DNA from: Dermatophagoides farinae
Lineage: Eukaryota; Arthropoda; Arachnida; Sarcoptiformes; Pyroglyphidae
Assembly (NCBI RefSeq): GCF_024713945.1
Contig: NC_134678.1
Coordinates: 682,001 to 746,000 of the forward strand
Reading direction: 5' to 3'
DNA length: 64,000 nt
The notes beneath the pieces were generated by a model. The model saw only the letters and a program-made list of their open reading frames with translations, had not been told where the DNA came from and searched no databases. Positions 37,274 through 46,690 of the stretch are shown here, piece after piece (the stretch's first letter is position 1; each line of letters begins with the position of its first letter). The position numbers and the translations under genes were made by a program.

Positions 37274-38786
37274 TTAATTTCTTGCTTGATCTTGATGTTC
37301 TTTCATATAGAAACCAATGATGAGAAAGAAAGCGACAAAGTAGCCAAGAAACGCTTCGAATAACCCACGATACGTCAGATCACCGAGATAGCCAAATGTG
37401 AAAGCAATTTTTTTACCATGCATCAAACGTTCATAGAGATCATCATATTTTAATTTCATTCGAAGATGTGTCGAACGATTCAATTGTAGCTGCATAGCTG
37501 GTATATAATCTTTGATTTTATGAAAAGCACTGGAAACCTGTGCTGTGGTCAAGAATGGAATAAGACCAGTGATTGCATGTATTAATGTAATCAATATATA
37601 TACTGATTCTAGTTGTCCAGGTAAATCTTCAACGATTATTATACACATCAATGTCACGTTGACTGGTATGCTAACCAATGCATAATAGCAAAGCGCCTGG
37701 CTCCATGCATCTTGATCTGGAAATATTACATAATATGCCAGTCTATTATGTTGTCGATAGATGAAAAAAAGTTTCTTTATATCATTTACAGCGATCGATT
37801 TTCCATTATAACGGCAATCATTCAGAATGGAAATGAAATTTCGATTCAAATCAATTAATCCACTATGAAATGCCTGATATGATGATAACATTGTCCATGA
37901 TAGTAGCATTGCACATTGAATCGATACAAATGCATTGTGTACAAATAAAATTACTTCGATTATTAGTGACAGTTTCAGAAGCCAAGAATTCTGCACCATT
38001 TCATAGTAATAAAGTTCTGGAAACCATAAATAAGAGCCATACATAAAAATCATTGCTGAGAGAAAAACATAAAGATTGATTGATGCTTGATAGAAAACAA
38101 AAACAAAATAAAAACTTACCACCGATGATATGCGAAAAATAACTGAGTGCATCAGCAATCATTACAAATCGCAGAATATAAGTACGACCTTTGAATGATG
38201 CGTACGGAAACAAATGCATTTTATTTTGATTCTCAAACAAATTCCTATCTACACGATCCATTTCTAGCCATGAATCACGCCAAACTTTGAATGAAACCAC
38301 GCGATTAGCAATAGGAATGATTTGTGATAATAAACGATGATTACTAGCAAATTGTTGTTGATAATTCTCGAAACGTTGGGACAATTTCTTTGCAATGTTT
38401 TCATCCGTATCTTGACTTTTATAATATTGATCCGTATTATATACGATACAATCGTATGGAATTTGAAAACTGATGGTATCCACATGATGAAAATAAAATG
38501 TCCGAATACCAAGCAATACGGTCATGATCAAAAGTATTACAATAATGATGAAGAATTTATTACAAATTTTACGATGTTTCCAAACAAATGCCGATGCATA
38601 ATCATATTCATACAACGGAAATTGATCCGAATCCAGATACATTAATCCAATGAATGATATTCGTATTAACCAATAAAGATAAAAGATGACTTCCACATTA
38701 TGTAATAGGCGATATCTTGCTGTTCCATGTTGTTCGACAATATGTTTCATTGCATCGTAGATAAAGTGACGAATTTGCAGCAACAT
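37274..38786 (-). CDS. Multi-pass membrane protein family, copy C
   Basis: Exons 38786-38120 and 38055-37274 (64-bp intron, CTCAG acceptor), 482 aa. Begins MLLQIRHFIYDAMKHIVEQ, the QIRHF/EQHGT class shared with E and F. The middle block is the VSFKVWRDSWLEMDR class shared with copies 1, 2 and D, so it too combines cassettes. The exon 2 start is unlike all others (AMIFMYGSYLWFPELYYYEM). C-terminal block LMHGKKIAFTFGYLGDLTYRG, then a tail extended to KEHQDQARN. Eight hydrophobic segments as in the family. Function unknown. Confidence 0.88.
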
Positions 38787-39356
38787 TTTTTTTTACCCAT
38801 CACTATCATTTGAATTCAAGACAACAATGTAATCAAATATCAGCGAGATAATAAAACAAAACAGAAAAGATGATTCCCCATAATTTAAGTATTGAAATGA
38901 TCAATTTGTTTTTTTTTTGCAATTTTTTTTTTTTTTTTTTTTGAACATTTGCATGATTTTTGATAATTTTTCAAAATTTTCTTTTCTTCCATCATAATAT
39001 TCACCACATATAATGATGATGATGATTACGTTTTTAGTTTTGTAATATGAAAAATAAAGTTGAAAGATTGCGATATATAAATATATTAATCACCATTAAT
39101 GATGATAAGTTTTAATGGGCGAAAAAAAAATAAGTGCATATCAAATAATAGCAAAAAAAAAGACAACATAACAATCGATTGAGAGAAAATTTTGGGAAAT
39201 TTTTTTAAATTGTCATTTTTTTTATTTGTTCTACAGTTACACACACACATAAAGACGAACGTTTGATGAAAATAACAAATGATTCAAAATTAAAGATTAA
39301 AAGTAATAGAATTATACGGAACCATCATCATCATCATTTGATCAAATCATAATTAT
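38787..39356. other. Spacer between copies C and D, with empty site of the 41-kb element
   Basis: The stretch 39130-39356 is the 3' flank of copy D and is similar to the 3' flank of copy E. The uninterrupted TGTCATTTTT at 39211-39220 corresponds to the point where the inverted-repeat element sits near copy E. Confidence 0.75.
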
Positions 39357-40906
39357 TCATGTTGAATGTTCTCGTATATAGAAACCCATGATAAGAAAGA
39401 AAGCGGCAATATAGCCAAGAAATGCTTCGAATAACCCCCGAAATGTCAGATTACCGAGGTAGCCGAATGTAAAAGCAATTTTTTTACCAGACATCAAACG
39501 CTCATAGAGATCATCATATTTCAATTTCATTCGAATATGTGTCGAACGATTCAATTGTAGCTGCATAGCTGGTATATAATCTTTGATTTTATGAAAAGCA
39601 CTGGAAACATGTGCTAAAGTTATAAACGGAATAAGACCAGTAATGACATGTATCAATGCAATCAATATGAATACAAATTCTGTTTGCGCCGGTATATCTT
39701 CAACGATTAATTCACACATAAATAATACATTAATCGGTATGCTAACCAATGCATAATAGTAAAGCGCCAGACTCCATGTAGTTTTATCACCATGTAATAC
39801 ATAATATGACAATGTATTATGTTCAATATGGATGAATCGCAGTTCTTTCAACACTGTCAAATTGATTGGTTTTCCATTTTGTGAATTTTTTAAAATTTTC
39901 ATAAAATTTTGATTCATATTAGCCAATTGATTGTGAAATGCATGATATGTTGCCAATATTACACCGGATAGTAGCATTGCACATTGAAGCATTACAAATG
40001 TATTATGTGTGAATAATATCACTTCAATCATTAAACATAATTTCAATACAAATGAATTTTGTACAATATCAAATTGTGAAATTTGAAAATAAATAACTAT
40101 GAATGCGCCAATTAAAAGAACCAACACTTTTTTAAATAAAATTTTGTAAAAGGATGGAAAAAAGGTGAAAGAAAAAACAAACATTTTGTTATGAGGTATT
40201 GGTATAAGATGAACAAAACAAAATGAAACTTACGGATGAAAATGTGCAAACAATAATTGCAGAAATCCATAATCAATACGAATAATAATATATAATTACG
40301 TCCTCTTAGTGATGCATTAGGAAACAAGCGCATTTTATTGATTTTTCCGAATAAATTTTTGTCTATACGATCCATTTCTACCCATGAATCACGCCAAACT
40401 TTGAATGAAACCATACGATTAGCAATAGGGGTGATTTGTGATAATAAACGATGATTACGAGCAAATTGTTGTTGATAATCCTCGAAACGTTGTGACAATT
40501 TCTTTTCAATATTTTCATCCGTATCTCGGCTTTTATAATATTGATCAGTATTACGGACAATACAATCATAAATAAGTTGAAAACCATGTTTATTGACATT
40601 GTTGAAGAAAAATGTTTGCATACCAAGTAATCCAGTAAATACGAATAATATGAGAATCAAAGCAAAAAATTTATTAAGAATGTTTCGATGATTCCAGAAA
40701 TACAATGATGCATAATCATATCGATATAATGGAAATAGTTCTGGATTAATAAAGATTAATGAGATGAACAAAATTCGTATCAACCAATAAACATAAAGCG
40801 AAACATCAACAATATGTAATAGACGATATCGTACGGTGCCATTTTCTTCAACAATATGTTTCATTGCATCGTAAAGAAATGTTTTGATTTTGAACAACAT
40901 TTTCAC
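39357..40906 (-). CDS. Multi-pass membrane protein family, copy D
   Basis: Exons 40906-40234 and 40126-39357 (107-bp intron), 480 aa; the Met two codons in (40900) is equally good as start. N-terminal block KIKTFLYDAMKHIVEENGT (B type), middle block MVSFKVWRDSWVEMDR (copy 1/2/C type), and a C-terminus from LGNLTFRGLFEAFL to YIREHST that is identical in the last ~30 residues to copy 2 on the other strand 36 kb away. The 3' flank is also nearly the same as that of copy 2. Family topology; function unknown. Confidence 0.9.
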
Positions 40907-41404
40907 AATCAGGAAACAGGTTTTTCTACATCTGAATCCGACAAACGAATGAGGAATTTTTTTCCGTTCTTGCTAAGATAACATGGCAGAAAAAAATCAC
41001 CTCTACTCATTAAGATATATTTATTGCAAACTTCATTACTTCATTATTGTCAATTTTATCATCAATTCAAAAATGACTTTATTTCAAAAAAAAAAAAAAC
41101 AAATTGCGCCCAATCGATCAACTTGGAGCCGAGAAAATTGCTGAATTTCAAAAATTATTCTCTATAAATATAATGAAATATATAGTCACATTTGGAATCA
41201 ATTTATTGATTAAATGTTTTTCATCGATAAATCGAATCAATCGATAATTATTATTGATGACCTTTTTTGGATCAAATTTTTTTTTTATTTTTTTTCGCAA
41301 CACGCATGCGCGCACAGAAAAAAATGTCAAATAATAGCAAAAAACAATAGATTGAGAGGAAATTTTGAGGAATTTTTTTTGTTTTGTTTTAAATTTTTTG
41401 TCAT
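40907..41404. other. Spacer upstream of copy D, left flank of the inserted element
   Basis: First part is the copy D promoter region. From about 41320 it matches the 3' flank of copy D (39140-39216), as a second copy of the family's 3' flank belonging to gene E. CGCATGCGCGC at about 41305 is a short GC island. Confidence 0.55.
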
Positions 41405-41445
41405 CCCATGGAGAAATTTGTGGGCTACAAATGTGATATTTTGGT
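41403..41445 (+). repeat. Left terminal inverted repeat (43 nt)
   Basis: Perfect reverse complement of 42928-42970, outermost bases ATCCCATGG. Confidence 0.95.
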
Positions 41446-41870
41446 GCTTTAGAAGAAAAATAGCCCAAAGTAGATTTTTTTAGAAAAAAAGTAGCTCAAA
41501 ATTTTTCTCGCTTTGAATTTTCTAAAGATTTCCGTTAAGGGCATGCGCGTTTTGCATTTTTTGCGTTACGTTCAAAAGTTTAACCTGATGACTATTATGC
41601 ATTTCTTAATAAGTTCGAATTATAACAATTCGATTTATGATTGAAAAAAACATGTTGATGTTTTAAGTTTGAGTGTTAATGTAAAATTGAAATTTGAATG
41701 TTTCAATTTTGAAAAATTGAATTTGTTTTTTTGGTTGTCTATTATCAACAGATGGTAAGAGATTTGCTGTGTTCTTAATATTTATGTTTCATGTCATTTT
41801 TTCATTTAATAGTGATAAAGATTCATTTTCTTGTCATAATTTTGTATTGTAACAAAAATATGATCATAAA

Positions 41871-42047
41871 ATGTTATTCGAATTTGATATAGAATTTGAA
41901 AGACGAACTGGTAATCTTAATGAAGTTGAATTGGAATCATGGTCGAAATATGATGATATTTTGGAAGCTAATAAAAATGATGTTACATTTAATAAACGTT
42001 TGCATAGTGATGATAATGATAATGTCAAGGAAGGAATTGCGCGGTAA
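41871..42047 (+). CDS. Small ORF inside the inverted-repeat element
   Basis: 58 aa, acidic, begins MLFEFDIEFERRTGNLNEVE and ends KEGIAR. Codon use resembles coding DNA more than the surrounding spacer, and the last codons run into CGGTAAAT, a possible donor. No family recognised; may be a captured or decayed exon rather than a gene. Confidence 0.3.
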   Translation: MLFEFDIEFERRTGNLNEVELESWSKYDDILEANKNDVTFNKRLHSDDNDNVKEGIAR

Positions 42048-42097
42048 ATTGAAAAAATTCTTTTATTTAAATATAGACTAATTTTTCTTGAATTATT

Positions 42098-42229
42098 GGC
42101 AATGAATTAGCAAATCAATATGCAAAAGATGGAACAAATTTGTCCTATATTTCGTATGATCTTTTTCTAATTTCATTGGCCAAATATTTTTTGGAAAACA
42201 TCATGCTTTATAATTGGGATTATCGATGA
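42098..42229 (+). pseudogene. Possible decayed RNase H-like fragment
   Basis: An open stretch of 43 codons begins GNELANQYAKDGTNL, which recalls the GNExAD.LAK motif of the RNase H domain of non-LTR retrotransposons. It is preceded by a stop codon two codons upstream and has no other recognisable motif, so this is a weak call. Confidence 0.25.
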
Positions 42230-42480
42230 AAATTTATTCATTGAATCACACCTCTACATGAGTACCAACGGCAACGAAATGAGTAACCTGCTTTCCCAAA
42301 GATCATTCTTTTTTTGTCCAATAATTCTAAGAAAATCATACCAACCAAATAGATTTTTACAAAAAAAACTTAATGGAACGTACAAGGCAAGGTTGATCGA
42401 TATCTTTGTCCAATTTCTCTGGTCAAATATTTTTTGAAAAACATCATGCTTTACAATTGGTGCTATCGATGAAAATCTAA
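42161..42480 (+). repeat. Direct repeat of about 75 bp, 243 bp apart, inside the element
   Basis: 42161-42236 and 42404-42479 share most bases. Common core: CAAATATTTTTT, AACATCATGCTTTA, AATTGG, and TATCGATGAAAAT. Both copies read to similar peptides (KYFLxNIMLYNWxYR followed by TGA), so a coding unit may have been duplicated before decay. Confidence 0.85.
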
Positions 42481-42869
42481 TCAAGATGGAAGAACTACTA
42501 GATACTTCTTTTCCTCGATTTATGGTCATTTATTATTTTGTGGAGATCTAAATTTTATTTTGGTTCAATTTTATCTGGAGATGAAAAATTTTGTTTTCCA
42601 ATATTTATAACCGATTATTTTCTGTATATAATTTTTTTCTTTTTATCTTCTATTTATAATGGTATAAGAGGTTTTCTTTTATAATAAATAAACTTTATTA
42701 AAATAAAATAAAATGATCAAAATATGAAGCAGCGGATATGCAGAATATGAGAATAATTTCGGAAATTTATTTCATTCAGGTGAAAAGTTCCCTGTAAATT
42801 GTGATCACGTGATGGGCTGCAATGGTTCTATTTTTCTGCTTAAAGCGCGCTAAAGATCTTCCATTTTCA

Positions 42870-42893
42870 TTCTAAAATCGATCGATTTTAGAA
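42870..42893. repeat. 24-bp perfect palindrome
   Basis: Symmetric around ATCGAT|ATCGAT-type centre (core AAAATCGATCGATTTT). Sits about 35 bp inside the right inverted repeat, in a stretch of ~95 bp that has no match at the left end. Confidence 0.9.
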
Positions 42894-42927
42894 CATTCTA
42901 ATAAGATTGTAAGCCTGCGCTTTTAGA

Positions 42928-42970
42928 ACCAAAATATCACATTTGTAGCCCACAAATTTCTCCATGGGAT
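42928..42970 (-). repeat. Right terminal inverted repeat (43 nt)
   Basis: Perfect reverse complement of 41403-41445, ending CCATGGGAT. Confidence 0.95.
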
Positions 42971-43116
42971 TTTAATTAATTTGTTCAACAGTGCACACAT
43001 ACACATATAAAGACGAATGTTAAATGGAAATAACAAATGATTCAAAATTAAAGGTTAAACTAATAGAATTATACGGAATCATCATTATCATCATCATTTG
43101 ATCAAATCATAATTAT

Positions 43117-44612
43117 TCATGTTGAATGTTCTCGCATATAGAAACCCATGATGAGAAAGAAAGCGGCGATATAGCCAAGAAATGCTTCGAATAACCCCCG
43201 ATACGTCAGATCGCCAAGATAGCCAAATGTAAAGGCAATTTTCTTACCAAACATCAAACGTTCATAGAGATCATCATATTTCAATTTCATTCTAAGATGT
43301 ATCAAACAATTCAATTGTATTTGCATTGCTGGTATATAATCTTTGATTTTATGACAAGCACTGGATACATCAGCTAAGGTCATAAATGGAATGAGACCAG
43401 TGAGACCATGCACAGCTGTAACCGCTAAGAATAAAAATCGTGCTTGCAGCGGTAAATCTTCAACAATTAGTATACACATCAATGTCACATTAATTGGAAT
43501 GCTAACCAATGCATAATAGTAAAGCGCCTGGCTCCAGGCATCTTTATCGGTGAATATTTCATAATAACATAGAATATTATGTTGTCGATAGATGAATCGT
43601 AGTTCCATCAATTCATTTGCACCAATTAGTTTTCCATTACGTGAATTTTCAGAAATTGCATAGAATTTTTGATTTAGATGTTTCAATGTATTATGAAACA
43701 CCTGATATGGTGCCGATACCGAACAGGATAGGAGCATTGCGCATTGGAACATTTGGAACAGATTAACTAGGAATAAAATTAATTCGATGAAAAGACAAAA
43801 TTTCATATTCAATGAATTTTTAACTATGTCAGTTGTAGCCAGTTCAGGGACAATGAAAAACATGCCAATCAAAACACTAATTGCTTTATAAGAATTAAAT
43901 TTAGTTAGAATTATAATAAATAAATATAGCCTCACTTACCAACAAGGATGTGTCCAATAAAATTGAAACAATCAATAATCAATACGAATAACAAAACATC
44001 TGTTCGACTTTTGATATTTGCATTGGGAAACAAACGCATTTTGTTTTGATTTTCAAACAAATTCCTATCGACACGATCCAATTGCAACCATGAATCGATC
44101 CAAACACGAATTCTAAACAAATGATTCATCAAGAATCGTGGAATTATTATTGATAATAAACGATGATTGCTAGCAAATTGTTGCTGATAATCGTCGTAAC
44201 GTTTTGACAATTTCTTTGCAATATTTTCATCCGTATCTCGGCTTTTATAATATTGATCCGTATTATATACGATGCAATCATACAGCACTTGAAAGCTAAG
44301 TGTATCAACGTGGGTATAGAAAAATGTTTTGATACCCAAAAATCCAGTCAATACAAGCAATATTCCTATGATCATGAAGAATTTATTTAGAATGTTTCGA
44401 TGATTCCAGAAATATAATGAAACATAATCATATTTATATAGTGGAAATTGTTCTGGATCCATATAGATTAATGAAACGAATAATACTCGTATCAACCAAT
44501 AAAGATAAAGGATTACTTCCGTATTATGTAATAGCCGAAATCTTGTTGTTCCATGTTGCTCGACAATATGTTTCATTGCATGGTAGATGAAATGACGAAT
44601 TTGAAACAACAT
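43117..44612 (-). CDS. Multi-pass membrane protein family, copy E
   Basis: Exons 44612-43940 and 43883-43117 (56-bp intron), 479 aa. Begins MLFQIRHFIYHAMKHIVEQ. Has the FRIRVWIDSWLQLDR middle cassette and a GYLGDLTYRGLFEAFLGYIAAF C-terminus. The region across the intron is almost identical to copy F (about 330 bp with few changes), while the outer parts of the genes differ more. The 5' flank is also similar to that of F. The 3' flank carries the inserted inverted-repeat element. Same topology as the family; function unknown. Confidence 0.9.
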
Positions 44613-45191
44613 TTTTTTTTGTTGGTCAAAAACACCATGGATTGTTCAATTTGAAACAAAGAAATCGAATGAAATTCAAACAACAATCAATGGCCAAAAA
44701 AAACTGAAAAAGAAGTCTTAAGAAAAAAAAATGAAACATTTTCACAATAGAAATCGGAATTTGAAAATGAAGACTGCTTATCATGAATTTATTTCATTTG
44801 AATAATTCAAAACTTTTTTTGGTGACTGATTTATTGTTTGGTTTTATGCATTTTTTCTCTATTTTGCTTTTTTGACGAAATAAAATTTGCATGATTTACT
44901 GCCATTTTTCCACTTTATCAGTATCATTTGTTAGATTCAAAAAACCAACTTTTTATCATTTGCATGAATTGTTAAAAATAAAAGAATAACTTTCACAATA
45001 AACTCATCATTATTATTAATGTATGTGGAAAGCCATTGCGAATCATTAATATTTTTGAAATAAAATAGTTTTAATGCATAATGATTCATTTAAATTGGAA
45101 ACATTCTATCGATCAACTGATTTTCATCATCAATAAATTGAATCGATACTTAATCAATGAGTTTTTTCATCATTTTAAACGTAACACACAT
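44613..45191. other. Spacer between copies E and F
   Basis: 579 bp. The first ~120 bp (upstream of E) are clearly similar to the sequence upstream of F (46691-46810), marking a conserved 5' flank: GGTCAAAAACAC, GTTCAATT, CGAATGAAATTCAAACAACA and TCTTAAGAAAAAA. Confidence 0.7.
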
Positions 45192-46690
45192 TTAACTTGT
45201 TTGATTTCCATTCATATAGAATCTGATGATCAGAAAGAAAGCGGCAATATATCCAAGAAATGCTTCGAATAACCCGCGATACGTCAGATCGCCTAGATAG
45301 CCAAATGTATAGGCAATTTTTTTACCATGAGTTAAACGTTCATAGAGATCATCATATTTCAATTTCATTCGAAGATGTGTCAAACGATTCAATTGTACCT
45401 GCACAGCTGGTATATAATCTTTGATTTTATGGAAAGCACTGGTAACATGTGCTAAAGCTATGAACGGAATAAAACCAGCGAGAACATGCAAAGCTGTAAG
45501 CCCTAAGAATAAAAATCGTGTTTTCTTCGGTAAATCTTCCAAGATCAATTCACACATAAATGTCACATTAATTGGAATGCTAACCAATGCATAATAGTAA
45601 AGCGCCTGGCTCCAGACATCTTTATCAGTGAATATTTCATAGTAACATAGAATATTATGTTGTCGATAGATGAATTGTAATTCCTTCAATTCATTTGCAC
45701 CAATCGGTTTTCCAATACGTGAGTTTTCAGAAATTGCATAGAATTTTTGATTTAGATGTTTTAATGTATTACGAAACACCTGAAATGGTGCCGATACCGA
45801 ACAGAATAGAAGCATTATGCATTGAAACAGTAGTAACGCATCAACTAGGAATATAATTGATTCGATGAAAAGATAAAATTTCATAAACAATGAATTTCTA
45901 ACTATGTCAGTTGTAGCCAGTTCAGGGACAATGAAAAACATGCCAATCAAAACACTAATTGCTTTATAAGAATTAAATTTAGTTAGAATTATAATAAATA
46001 AATATAACCTCACTTACCAACAAAGATGTGTCCAATAAAATTGAAACAATCAATAATCAATACGAATAACAAAACGTGTTTTCGACTTTTGATATTTGCA
46101 TTGGGAAACAAACGCATTTTGTTTTGATTTTCAAACAAATTCCTATCGACACGATCCAATTGCAACCATGAATCGATCCAAACACGAATTCTAAACAAAT
46201 GATTCACCAAGAATCGTGGAATTATTTTCGATAATAAGCGATGATTACGAACAAATTGTTGCTGATAATCCTCGAAACGTTGGGACAATTTCATTGCAAT
46301 ATTTTCATCCGTATCTCGACTTTTATAATATTGATCCGTATTATATACGATACAATCATACTGCATTTGAAAGCTAAGTGTATCAACGTGTGTGTAGAAA
46401 AATGTTTTGATGCCATGTAATCCGGCAATGAATATTAATATTAAAATTATCAAAAAGAATTTATTAAGAATTTTTCGATGATTCCAGAAATATTTTGAAC
46501 CATAATCATATTCATATAATGGGAATGTTTTCGAATCGAAGAACATTAAACCAATGATTAATAATCGTATCAAACCATAAAGATAAAGGATTACTTCTGT
46601 ATTATGTAATAGCCGAAATCTTGATGTTCCATGTTGTTCGACAATATGTTTCATTGCTTTGTAGATAAAATGACGAAAATAAAACAGCAT
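45192..46690 (-). CDS. Multi-pass membrane protein family, copy F
   Basis: Exons 46690-46018 and 45961-45192 (56-bp intron identical in layout to E), 480 aa. An in-frame ATG six codons upstream (46708) exists; MLFYFRHFIYKAMKH fits the family start. Middle cassette FRIRVWIDSWLQLDR, C-terminus LTHGKKIAYTFGYLGDLTYRG, and a divergent last block (FFLIIRFYMNGNQTS instead of IMGFYMREHST). It closes the minus-strand array. Function unknown. Confidence 0.9.

Larger units (their letters stand above)
41405..42968. mobile_element. Non-autonomous DNA-transposon-like element with terminal inverted repeats
   Basis: 1564 bp starting CCCATGGAGAAATTTGTGGG and ending with its exact reverse complement. The inverted identity runs 43 nt when the flanking AT on each side is counted (41403-41445 versus 42928-42970), and weaker similarity continues inside. 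The paralogous 3' flank of copy D (39211-39220) is unbroken at this place, which gives an empty site and suggests a duplicated AT dinucleotide target. The AT is palindromic, so a real 2-bp duplication cannot be proven from it. No transposase ORF is visible. It contains a direct repeat, a 24-bp palindrome and a short ORF. Superfamily not assigned. Confidence 0.8.

Noticed and set aside
41148-41483. Overlapping ORFs of about 100 and 90 codons next to the inverted-repeat element
   Set aside because: AT-rich flank of the family 3' region; not conserved in the copy D flank and without recognisable motif.
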